DNA from: Opitutales bacterium
Lineage (GTDB): Bacteria > Verrucomicrobiota > Verrucomicrobiia > Opitutales > Oceanipulchritudinaceae
Length of the DNA: 45,749 nucleotides
Assembly (NCBI GenBank): GCA_007133065.1
Contig: SLNJ01000156.1
Location: 1 to 45,749, forward strand
Reading direction: 5' to 3'
Shown: piece after piece, positions 37,932 to 45,303 of the stretch
How the letters are laid out: every line of letters begins with the position of its first letter
Numbering within the stretch: the first letter of the stretch is position 1
Program-made: the position numbers and the translations under genes
The notes under the pieces: generated by a model
The model's input: only the letters and a program-made list of their open reading frames with translations
The model's database searches: none
What the model was told of the DNA's origin: nothing

Positions 37932-37969
37932 ACTTGATCACGGGTACAAGCGGTTTGATTTGATCAAGT
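37932..37969. promoter_or_regulatory. 9-bp inverted repeat upstream of the AbiEi-like relic
   Basis: ACTTGATCA (37932-37940) and TGATCAAGT (37961-37969) form a perfect inverted repeat with a 20-base spacer, about 110 bases before the relic frame on the minus strand. AbiEi proteins repress their own promoter by binding inverted repeats, so this could be the old operator. No transcript start is known. Confidence 0.35.
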
Positions 37970-38163
37970 CGGCCCCCGAAATCGAATCAACGACCGACTG
38001 CCCCACGCCCGACTGCTGAGCGAAGCGAAGTCCCGCCCTGGCGGGATCCTCCGTCTTCTTCTTTCCGGCCCCATTCCCTCTCACTTTCACTTTCACTCAT
38101 GTCGCGTCCGTCCTCCGTCTTCCGTCCTCCGGCCTCACTTTCACCCAGTTCCCCGCCCCCTCT

Positions 38164-38333
38164 TCGCTGGCCGCTTCAACAACGACCAGAAGCACTTCCT
38201 CGATTATCACCGCCAGGGAATTTTCTTGAAGTCGGCGTTGGTGAAGGTTGAAGCACACCATGAAGTCTCCCAGGTTTTGCTGGCGGCCATGACAGGCCGA
38301 TTTTTACGCAAATTGAGAATTGAGCAGTGACCC
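38164..38333 (+). pseudogene. Open fragment without start, unknown origin
   Basis: From about 38164 a plus frame reads FAGRFNNDQKHFLDYHRQGI and HHEVSQVLLAAMTGRFLRKL up to TGA at 38331-38333, with no start codon that makes sense. It ends inside the first copy of a 38-base tandem repeat. It may be the tail of a mobile-element or island gene; I do not recognise it. The rest of 37970-38160 is C/T-rich low-complexity sequence containing a short TCCCGCC/GGCGGGA hairpin. Confidence 0.25.
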
Positions 38334-38384
38334 GTTTGGTAGCCTTCAAATTGAGAATTGAGCAGTGACCCGTTTGGCAGCCTT
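38310..38384. repeat. Tandem duplication of a 38-bp unit
   Basis: AAATTGAGAATTGAGCAGTG followed by ACCCGTTTGG-AGCCTT occurs at 38310-38346 and again at 38348-38384, differing by one base. The unit is more AT-rich than its surroundings. It could be a pair of protein-binding sites at an element end or a simple duplication; 38385-38705 holds no gene. Confidence 0.6.
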
Positions 38385-38705
38385 TGTGTTAACTGTTACC
38401 GATGTCCTTGGGTCGAACCCCACAGGCGCGATCGCGGATGCTAGATCGACGCAAGTCGTTGGATATAAATAGCTTTTATCTACCAGCCCCCGCTTTCCAG
38501 AACGCCGGAATCTTTTGGGCCCCCAATTCGCGGGGGCGCGGGGGCATGGCGCTCATAGAACAAACGACCAGGAATCTGTAATACTCAAATTCCGTGACCC
38601 CTTGTTCAATCTTCACACATATTCGATTTACCGCGGTTGCACGACGAACCCCAATAAAGCCTTGATGCTCAAACGGCTTGTGCACTACCCTCCGCAACGG
38701 CTCTC

Positions 38706-39002
38706 ATGATCTCCCAAATCGCACCTGGATCTCGGATTATCGCCCGCGAAGAAGAATGGCTCGTGCGGCGGGTGGACCGCACGGAAAGCGGCGCCCAACT
38801 GGTGACCGTCACCGGCCTCTCACTGCGCGACATCGGACCGGACCGGTTTTCCAAATACCAACAACTCCTCGCCCTGATCCGCGGCAAGGGCGCCCAAGCC
38901 ATCGGTTGGAATCAACGCCGAGAGGATTACATCCAGAGCCCGTCCTTTCCCGGATTGGAACGGCTCGCGGCTCCGGATCTCGCGGACTTCATCAAGCGAT
39001 AG
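38706..39002 (+). pseudogene. N-terminal stub of a helicase-like defence protein
   Basis: This 98-codon frame begins MISQIAPGSRIIAREEEWLV followed by RRVDRTESG and VTVTGLS. That is the opening of large SNF2-type helicases, similar by memory to DrmD of class 1 DISARM. The similarity ends after about 40 residues; the rest (DIGPDRFSKYQQLLALIRGK) does not continue the helicase, and no Walker motif follows. The end overlaps antisense to the methylase fragment. It is best seen as a truncated stub created by rearrangement. Confidence 0.5.
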
Positions 39003-40067
39003 TCGTTGCAGCACATCCTTCTGGATTTGGTTGCCGGCTGCAAATGGTACAAGGCTGTGCGGAGCTATCATACTCCAATAGCCGAGTTCAGGACGGGCTT
39101 CGAGGTAGAGGATGAAGAGCAGCCGGTAGAGGTAGTGCAGGCAGCCGCGGGTGAGGCGGTCGGCGATTTCCTGGGTGGGTTCGGAAAAGATTCCCTCGCG
39201 GCGCACTTCCCGGAGGTAGTACACCGCTTCGTTGCCGAGCAACTCCACCGACTCGCGCATGGCGTCCTTGAGGCTTTCCGAAACGGAAAAGGCGTGCCGG
39301 TGGGAGTTCTCGTCGAGCGCGTCGAGCAGGGCGAAGCCTTCTTCCGGGCAGACGTTTTCCCGGTGCAGGAGTGCGGCGGTGGCGCGCAGGGCGGCGACCT
39401 CGCGCCGATCCAGGATCTCGCGCAGGTTGAAGGAGAGAAAGCGGCGTTCGGGCCACTTGGTGCGGTCGATCAGGCAGACCTGGCCCACGGAGACCAGCAG
39501 GACCCACCGCGGCGGCTCTTCCTCCGCGAAGATGCGCCGGGTAATGATCTCCTCCCAGTCATGGTCTTCGGCAACTTCGTCGGCTGGGCCGCCGGAGGTG
39601 TCGCGTTCCGGGTCGCCGTCGTACTGGGCCGGGAGGATGCCGGCGGCAAGGGGGTCGGAGTCGGGTTCGTCCGGAGGCGTCACCGCGTGCAGGATCCACA
39701 GGTAAGGGCCGCCGGAAGCGCGGTCCACCGTCGCCAGCAGCGGCAGCCGGAATCCGTCGGCGCCGAGCGTTCGCCACTGCGGTTGAAACGGGTACCCCAT
39801 CACGTCGAGAAAGCCGCCGATCCAGTCGCGTTCGGCTTCGAGCTTTTCCGCGGCATCGGTCAGCCGTGCGATCCGGTTGTGCAACCGGAAATACGGGGTC
39901 GCCAAAGCCCGCAACCGTACCGGCGGCGGCCGGTGGGCTTCCGAATCGGGGTGCTCCGCGGCGATTTCATCCCAGCGCGCAAACGTGTCGCGCAGATCGT
40001 TCTCGAGCAGCGTCAGCAGGTAGTGCTGCGAGTAATACTCATTGTGGTTGGTGGTGCCGGGGAGCAT
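38820..40067 (-). pseudogene. N-terminal fragment of a large DNA methylase (Eco57I/DISARM-like)
   Basis: This 415-codon frame starts MLPGTTNHNEYYSQHYLLTL, and further on reads PPRWVLLVSVGQVCLIDRTK, ALLDALDENSHRHAFSVSES and LHYLYRLLFILYLEARPELG. These are the early blocks of adenine-specific methylases of 1,000 residues or more; from memory they match the Eco57I-like/DrmMI group. The match breaks off after RPELGYWSM (near 39,060) and the final 80 residues are unrelated. The SAM-binding and NPPY catalytic parts are absent, so the fragment cannot methylate DNA. It faces the helicase stub, as if an operon had been deleted and inverted. Confidence 0.6.
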
Positions 40068-40196
40068 TTTGGGAAGGATGAATTAAAAATTATGAATTAT
40101 GAAGTGCTGGAACGGGAGGATTTGATGATGGAGGCGAGCACTTGGAAATTATGAATTATGAGGGATGACGGAACGAACGTGTAGATGGCGGAGCAA

Positions 40197-40595
40197 TTAT
40201 GAAGTGGTTTCGCGTGAGCGTTTGACGATAGTTGTGAAGATAGCGATCAGTTGGCTGCATTCGTCTTGGAGGGACGCCAGACGTGCGGACGGCACGATTT
40301 CGCTCGCGACGAGGAGTTCGAGCCAGTAGGCGGACTCGTCGAGTTCTTTAAGGCAATCGCCGAGCTTGGAAATGAACTCAGGTCGGCTCCGAGCTCTGAA
40401 TGCCTCCCGATAATTCGCGCCGACGGAGGTGCCGGAGCGAAGGACTTGTTTGCCGAGCACTTGTGCCTCAGTGGTTTTTGGAAGCGCGCTGAACATCCGA
40501 ATAATCCGAAGAGCAAACGTCTTTGTCCTATCACGCAGATCGCGTTGGCCTTCTTCAACGAGCCACGGCTCTTCTTCTGTCACTTCGTAATTCAT
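40197..40595 (-). CDS. Four-helix-bundle protein (23S rRNA intervening-sequence family)
   Basis: This 132-residue protein has the family text QVLGKQVLRSGTSVGANYRE and ISKLGDCLKELDESAYWLEL, the signature of the four-helix-bundle (S23/IVP) proteins. Members are encoded in 23S rRNA intervening sequences and also alone in genomes; their role is unknown. The gene is surrounded by AT-rich ATTATGAATTATG-like sequence that differs from the rest of the window, and its start (MNYEVTEEE) falls in it. It sits directly upstream of nothing related, suggesting insertion. Confidence 0.85.
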   Translation of the reverse strand: MNYEVTEEEPWLVEEGQRDLRDRTKTFALRIIRMFSALPKTTEAQVLGKQVLRSGTSVGANYREAFRARSRPEFISKLGDCLKELDESAYWLELLVASEIVPSARLASLQDECSQLIAIFTTIVKRSRETTS

Positions 40596-40753
40596 AAATC
40601 ATAATTGCTCCGCCATCTCCGTTTCACTTCGTCATAATTCCCAATTTCCTCTTTCCGCCTTATTCGCCGCCTCTTTCCGCCTTATTCGCCGCCTTATTCG
40701 GCGTGTCATTCTCTTGGCTACTCAACCGCCAAACGGCTCCTCTTCCCGAACAT

Positions 40754-40954
40754 ATGAAGCTTTCGTCGATCATGCAACGGGGCGAGAACAGGGTGGCCGT
40801 AATAGATGGCAACGCTGTCCGTGAGGGGCAAACCATCGACATTGTTCTGGGCGATACAACGCGCAGGCTATCTTGTCGAGAGATCGGCGACCGTCATGTG
40901 TTGATTGAGAGCGACGACATCACGCAACCGATTGTCCTGACGATCGGTCGGTAA
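40754..40954 (+). CDS. 66-residue protein resembling a GspB/MshK C-terminal domain
   Basis: The frame reads MKLSSIMQRGENRVAVIDGN followed by AVREGQTIDIVLGD. This matches the short beta-rich domain of type II secretion or MSHA-pilus accessory proteins (AIMxxxxxRxAVVNGxxVREGDxI). No signal peptide or membrane helix precedes it and no secretion genes lie nearby. It may be a fragment of such a protein or a stand-alone gene. The ATG at 40754 is chosen because similarity starts there; the frame is open to 40703. Confidence 0.5.
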   Translation: MKLSSIMQRGENRVAVIDGNAVREGQTIDIVLGDTTRRLSCREIGDRHVLIESDDITQPIVLTIGR

Positions 40955-40982
40955 CGCCCGATGATCGCGCCCGCCGGGGGAT

Positions 40983-41040
40983 TTGGAGTGCGGTGACACG
41001 TCACCGCTCTGGATTTCGGCGACATGTCGCCGCACGCCAG
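40983..41040. repeat. REP-like element, copy 1 (TTGGAGTGC type)
   Basis: The element starts with TTGGAGTGC, then two hairpins, GCGGTGAC-AC-GTCACCGC and the perfect palindrome CGGCGACATGTCGCCG, and ends near GCACGCCA. The same layout recurs at 42539-42621. The bases around 41,041-41,103 are GC-rich remnants without a gene. Confidence 0.7.
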
Positions 41041-41103
41041 AGTTCTGCTCGCTTCGGTCCGGCGACCGTCAGCTCCCTGCTCGGGAATGTCGCCTGCAAA
41101 TTA

Positions 41104-41961
41104 TCACCGCGAGCTCTTACGCATTCCGAGTTTGCCGCGGCACCGCGGATACCTCGCGCATCCCCAGAATGGCGGGTATGCGCCGGACTGGCGTGGGACC
41201 ATCTTGGTCTCGCACTTTGGGCAACTCGGCGTGGTAAAATCTCCTGCGGTTGCAGTAGCGAGCATGTCCATTTGCCGCTCGTTGGGTAGGCTCCGGATCA
41301 TGTCGATCATCTTGGCACCGTCATAGAGATCGACTCCATTGGCTAATGCAAACACCCTGGCCTCGCGCGTAAACGTGCCGTTGGTAAAGAATGCGGCCTC
41401 CGCTACTCCATTCGCTGTCTTCACGCCAAACAGCTCGCGGACCGGTTTGACACCGACAATCCCCTCCGGCCACGCTTTGCACTGCCCGATCATCCGCAAT
41501 TCATTGTCATTCGGATCCCGCACCTCCACATCAACTCCGCCATCGGCGCCATGGGGAGTCAAATTCGCGCGCAGCCCCAAGGCGTTAAGAAGATCGACCG
41601 TCAGTTCTTCAAACCGCTTCCACTCGATCGCCTGGACCAATTCGAGATCCCATTCACGAGCCGATGCTGACGCGGACGGGATCGGCGGGTCGATAACAGC
41701 CGAGGGACGGCGCAATGCTCCCGAGATTGCTCCCGCAACTGAAACCGCTCCCACCAATACCCCGAGCCCCATTCCCAAGAGGTGACCTATTCCCGCCAAC
41801 CCCGAGTTACTCGCGAGCACAGCAATAAGAAAGAAAACCACGAAGCCCAATCCTAGAGCCAGAGGCACTGAGATCCAGACAGGAAGCGGACCCAAGACTT
41901 CCTGGCACAGCTTGAAGAGGTCCATCAATATGCTGTCATCTCTGCGTCTCCGCGGGCTCAT
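41104..41961 (-). CDS. Membrane-anchored Mrr-type restriction endonuclease with zinc ribbon
   Basis: This 285-residue protein has two N-terminal membrane helices (about residues 29-50 and 60-82). An Mrr-like nuclease domain follows (WKRFEELTVDLLNALGL near 115; Asp144 in DGGVDVEV; Q160-C-K162 in IGQCKAW), the PD-(D/E)xK active site with Gln in place of Glu. A C-terminal topoisomerase-type zinc ribbon ends it (CPKCETKM, GCARYPRCRG). Mrr-like enzymes cut methylated foreign DNA. The ATG at 41961 has AAGGA five bases upstream. A NERD fragment lies upstream on the same strand. Confidence 0.85.
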   Translation of the reverse strand: MSPRRRRDDSILMDLFKLCQEVLGPLPVWISVPLALGLGFVVFFLIAVLASNSGLAGIGHLLGMGLGVLVGAVSVAGAISGALRRPSAVIDPPIPSASASAREWDLELVQAIEWKRFEELTVDLLNALGLRANLTPHGADGGVDVEVRDPNDNELRMIGQCKAWPEGIVGVKPVRELFGVKTANGVAEAAFFTNGTFTREARVFALANGVDLYDGAKMIDMIRSLPNERQMDMLATATAGDFTTPSCPKCETKMVPRQSGAYPPFWGCARYPRCRGKLGMRKSSR

Positions 41962-42016
41962 CGGTTCCTTCGGTTTTCATAGTCGCACGATTCCCCAACT
42001 GCCCAGCACAGAACCA

Positions 42017-42361
42017 TCACCCAACGCCCCCCACATTCCGGCATTTCTGTTCGAGCTGGTGTGTGATTCGGCTGATTTGGTCATCGCGGAGTGGGTTGAG
42101 TGGGCGTTTTGGGAAGATTTTCTTAATCTCCTTCGGGTTTACAACGTGGACGCGTCCGCGGCCGGCGCGCTCGACCCACCATCCGGGGAAAGTGAGGACT
42201 GGTTCTACCTTCACACGTTCGCCCGTGGCGCTTGTGAGCCATGAAGCGAGGGTATCTGCGTTTCGCCTGGCCTGCTCGATCCCGTGATTGTCGGTAGCAA
42301 ATGCAGTATCGACTAGCATGATGTGCAGCAGTACGGTTTCGCAAGAGTTACTCAATGGCAA
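42017..42361 (-). pseudogene. C-terminal fragment of a NERD-domain protein
   Basis: The frame contains QARRNADTLASWLTSATGER, VEPVLTFPGWWVERAGRG and VHVVNPKEI, then ISRITHQLEQKCRNV. This is the conserved end of membrane-linked NERD (nuclease-related) proteins. The nuclease core expected before it (about 170 residues) is missing; the first 15 residues do not match. It is a truncated gene, only 55 bases upstream of the Mrr-like gene. Confidence 0.65.
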
Positions 42362-42407
42362 TCGCAGCCCGCCGGCAGATACCTCAATTTCAAATATGTT
42401 ACCCGAA

Positions 42408-42490
42408 ACTCTCGATCATCCTTCAAATGGAATCGCGCTATGTAAGAACCATCACTCGGCGATGGATCAATATCTGATCGCCCCCGAGCC
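42408..42490 (+). pseudogene. 3' fragment of an HNH endonuclease
   Basis: A plus frame reads DHPSNGIALCKNHHSAMDQY followed by LIAP. This is the final part of an HNH nuclease (usually NGIALCxNHHxAxDxxLIAP), with the cysteine and the NHH triad. No N-terminal half is present, and the frame then runs into repeat sequence. Confidence 0.6.
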
Positions 42491-42538
42491 CGAGGGGCGC
42501 GGCTCCTCCGCGGCGGCGCGGAAAACAGGGGCAGGAAT

Positions 42539-42621
42539 TTGGAGTGCGGTGACATGTCACCGTTTTGGTTCGGGCGACATGTCGCCCTGAGGGAAAGCTG
42601 CGTCATGCCGCAGCACTCCAA
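42539..42621. repeat. REP-like element, copy 2, with terminal inverted repeats
   Basis: TTGGAGTGC (42539-42547) and its complement GCACTCCAA (42613-42621) bound an 83-base element. It contains the palindromes CGGTGACATGTCACCG and GGCGACATGTCGCC and the hairpin GCTGCG-N6-CGCAGC. A second GCACTCCA follows at 42631. It resembles a small non-autonomous element moved by a REP-associated transposase. Confidence 0.75.
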
Positions 42622-42685
42622 GGTCTTGCAGCACTCCAGGGTGTGCAAACGAGCCCGACTGTCGGATGCAAGCATTGGCCGCGAA

Positions 42686-43102
42686 TCAGATTTTCCACAA
42701 TTCATCTTCCGATGATTCTGGCGGCACGCGCCCGGGCGAATCATTGGCGACCGGCTGTGCGCCGCTAGCGAGCGCGCTGGTCGGATCGCTGGACGCCTCT
42801 GGGGAATCGCGCTCTTGATCCCCGTTCTTGCTCTTAAGGAACTGCTCGACGTCATCCCAACAGGATTGAAGCACACGCAGACGGTCAATGCTCACGGCAA
42901 ACGCTTGAGAAGGACCTTCGAAGTTCAACAATAACTGTCCGTCAAATTCGGTTTCTTTGACTCTGACAGAACCGCGTGGTTGGGGAACGGCATCCGTTGA
43001 TTCCGTTCCGCCAACTCTGATCTCGTCGTCATTCTGCTTCTCAAAACCAAGCTCCTGTTCGGCGAGCGGCAGCGACCGCCGAGTCAGAAAAGACAGGCGC
43101 AT
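42686..43102 (-). CDS. Hypothetical protein, 138 residues
   Basis: This protein is acidic at its C-terminus and unlike any family I know. The middle, QLLLNFEGPSQAFAVSIDRL, suggests a short beta-sheet region; the tail (PEASSDPTSALASGAQPVAN) is low-complexity and probably disordered. It lies 11 bases after the 64-residue gene on the same strand, so the two are likely co-transcribed with the papain-like gene further upstream. Codon use looks normal. Confidence 0.5.
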   Translation of the reverse strand: MRLSFLTRRSLPLAEQELGFEKQNDDEIRVGGTESTDAVPQPRGSVRVKETEFDGQLLLNFEGPSQAFAVSIDRLRVLQSCWDDVEQFLKSKNGDQERDSPEASSDPTSALASGAQPVANDSPGRVPPESSEDELWKI

Positions 43103-43113
43103 ACTTCCCGAGT

Positions 43114-43308
43114 TCAGCCACGCTTTTGCTGCGCCTCGAGCGCTTCGAGCGATGTCGTCCTGCCCGCTTTCATGTCGCGAATTCTCTTGGCCACGGATCT
43201 TCGAGACGCCGGTGTAGCGTGCCTCAAGCGCACAAGGTAGACCTGCAACTCCCGGCGCTCACGCTGGGAGAGGCGAGAGACAGGCTGTTTCAACTCCAGA
43301 AGACTCAT
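43114..43308 (-). CDS. 64-residue basic helical protein, antitoxin-like
   Basis: The sequence begins MSLLELKQPVSRLSQRERRE, followed by an alanine/arginine-rich helix (LVRLRHATPASRRSVAKRIR) and ends in EALEAQQKRG. The opening resembles small antitoxin-like proteins that start with a helix of the type M-x-LEL-x-x-x-VxxLSxxE, normally found before a RelE-like toxin. No RelE toxin is seen; the 138-residue gene follows instead. The frame is open 22 codons further upstream. Confidence 0.5.
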   Translation of the reverse strand: MSLLELKQPVSRLSQRERRELQVYLVRLRHATPASRRSVAKRIRDMKAGRTTSLEALEAQQKRG

Positions 43309-43497
43309 ATCAATCAGTTTGATCGAGAGCCGGAGTGGCGTCAAGCTGGACGTGCGGACGTCGGAACGGTTCACAATCCTCCGCCGTCAGCCCATCCGGA
43401 GGAAATGAAAAATATCACCGCTGGAAGCGCCGCTTCCGGGAGATGGGCGGAAACGTCTTTCGATTCCGGCGAGGCGGAATCGATGAATTTTTGAAGA

Positions 43498-45084
43498 TTA
43501 CGAAACGCGAGACCCCTCCGGAAAGGGCTCCGTTGAATCTGAGCTCATATCGAAGAGACGAGTGTGTCCCCTGAGCACGGTGGGCTTGGGTTCGATAACC
43601 GATGACGAATCCTGCGTGAAGATAAGTCCCGGAAGTCGAGCTGCGAGGAACAGCGAGAAATTGAGCGGTTCGGGGACGGAAGTCGTGCAGGACAGCAGGA
43701 TCTCACCGAATTTTCGACGGCTGGCGTTAAAGAGTTCTTGGGCACTCGCCTCAATCATCCAGAAGCATTCCGGCAGCAGATCCGTTAGTTCCTCGATCCG
43801 TTCACGCTCCAATCGATCGCCTTCCCAGCTTCGAAGAGTTTCCAAGTGCCTCAGGTAGCTGCTTCGATCCGTCAGAAAGGTCCGCAAAACGAGCAGGTTG
43901 AGCCTCGTAAAAACGGCGAAGCGGTCGTACCAGTCCTGGCTGATCCGGGGGACTATCTCGGCGATTATTCGCAGATACTCAAAACCTGCGGCCTCCGCGT
44001 CCGTGGCGCCGGGCTCAATCCTTTGAGGAAGTAGTCCGAGTATTATGCGGAAGTTGTCCTTCTTCAGGAAGTGCCTCGGCATGCAGAAATAAGGGCCAAA
44101 ATTGTCGTCGTGGACAACATACGTACTCAACCAGCTTTCACTCGAAAAGTAACTCAACTCATCGCCGAAATAGGCTCGTTGTGCCTCGGGCACCCATGTG
44201 TCTTCGTTGAAGGTGTGACCGACAACCGAAATAATGTGGCGCTCTGGAGGGGCTGCCGACGGAATTGGATCGGTAAGTTCAAAACCCATCAGTGCCGGAT
44301 ATCCAGATTCGATGAAGCCATATAGGTCGCGCTGGAATTCGGTGGGAAGGCTATGACCAAGTTTCGGCTCATGGACTATTTTCTCACAATGATAACCAAC
44401 TCCCGTAACAATGCTTTCCATTTGGTCGGGTGACAAGCCGCCATCAGCACCGCCCACGCGATGGGCAGAGTGGTCGATTCCCGCCAATTCGTTCATTCGC
44501 CCATATGAGACGTCGGCGGCCGGGACCAGCGACGAGAGAGCCGACCGAAGGGCAGCATGGGCGCACACGTAGGTCAGATCGTTCTGCTGGGAGTAGAGCA
44601 CACCTTGGACCGTGTATTCCCCCGGTTCGGTTCGGACGGTGTAGTTTCGGCGACAATGTATGAAGTTGTTCTGCGGTTCGTTTCTTATGGGCCGCATCAC
44701 CGCTTCATAAATGTGATCCCGTGGATCGCCTTCGTCGGAAAATCGGTCGCTTTTAAAGATTGCGTAGCCGATCAGATCACCGGACTCCGGAGTCGTTTCG
44801 GGCAGGCATGACCAAAAGGCAAGCCGGTGGACGGTGGATCCTTGGTATTCCGCTCTTCTGACTCGTAACGCTGCGTTCTCCTCCCGGAGAAGCGCGCAGT
44901 CGCTCTCATCGAGCTCCTCGATCAACAAAGACTGATACCTATGCATTCGCGCAATGGAGAATATGCGCCGGAGAACCGAATGGGACCTGTAGCGTCGATC
45001 GATGAACAGAAAGTTGGAGAATCTTGCTTCTATCCGGGTATCGATCCAGTCAACCCGCCGCCCGGGGACATCACGAAAGTTCAT
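43498..45084 (-). CDS. Papain-like cysteine peptidase-fold protein, 528 residues
   Basis: Catalytic-type residues appear in the order Gln167 and Cys174 (LYSQQNDLTYVCAHAALRSA), His283 (RHIISVVGHTF) and Asp/Asn327-328 (YVVHDDNFGPYF). This is the arrangement of papain-like and C39-like peptidases. The first 150 residues and the last 190, rich in helices, are unassigned. No signal peptide is present, so it should act inside the cell. It is preceded at 13 bases by a 68-residue gene and followed by two small genes on the same strand. The setting among toxin and nuclease genes suggests a defence or toxin role, which is inference. Confidence 0.65.
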   Translation of the reverse strand: MNFRDVPGRRVDWIDTRIEARFSNFLFIDRRYRSHSVLRRIFSIARMHRYQSLLIEELDESDCALLREENAALRVRRAEYQGSTVHRLAFWSCLPETTPESGDLIGYAIFKSDRFSDEGDPRDHIYEAVMRPIRNEPQNNFIHCRRNYTVRTEPGEYTVQGVLYSQQNDLTYVCAHAALRSALSSLVPAADVSYGRMNELAGIDHSAHRVGGADGGLSPDQMESIVTGVGYHCEKIVHEPKLGHSLPTEFQRDLYGFIESGYPALMGFELTDPIPSAAPPERHIISVVGHTFNEDTWVPEAQRAYFGDELSYFSSESWLSTYVVHDDNFGPYFCMPRHFLKKDNFRIILGLLPQRIEPGATDAEAAGFEYLRIIAEIVPRISQDWYDRFAVFTRLNLLVLRTFLTDRSSYLRHLETLRSWEGDRLERERIEELTDLLPECFWMIEASAQELFNASRRKFGEILLSCTTSVPEPLNFSLFLAARLPGLIFTQDSSSVIEPKPTVLRGHTRLFDMSSDSTEPFPEGSRVS

Positions 45085-45096
45085 CGAATCACGTGA

Positions 45097-45303
45097 TCAG
45101 TAACGGCCTTCACTCACAGAGCGCGTTTTTCTTGCATACTCCCGTTTGTTTCTGAGAAATGATTCCACCTCTTCGGAGAATAGATTGCTGTCTTCCTGAA
45201 TGCGCGGGGGAAGCCGGATTCCGGCATGGTTCTGAAACTGGGAATTGTCTGTTTTTGTGAGCTCCCTCAGCTCACGCGTAAGTTGCTTTGTGGCGTAGTT
45301 CAT
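45097..45303 (-). CDS. 68-residue hypothetical protein upstream of the papain-like gene
   Basis: The protein is polar and charged: it begins MNYATKQLTRELRELTKTDN, and its C-terminal half contains SEEVESFLRNKREYARKTRS. It is probably helical at both ends. No family is recognised. It lies 13 bases before the 528-residue gene on the same strand, which suggests a two-gene unit in which it could be an antitoxin, inhibitor or sensor. Confidence 0.5.
   Translation of the reverse strand: MNYATKQLTRELRELTKTDNSQFQNHAGIRLPPRIQEDSNLFSEEVESFLRNKREYARKTRSVSEGRY

Noticed and set aside
39006-40154. 382-codon plus frame antisense to the methylase fragment
   Set aside because: The minus strand matches a methylase N-terminus; the plus frame has no motif.
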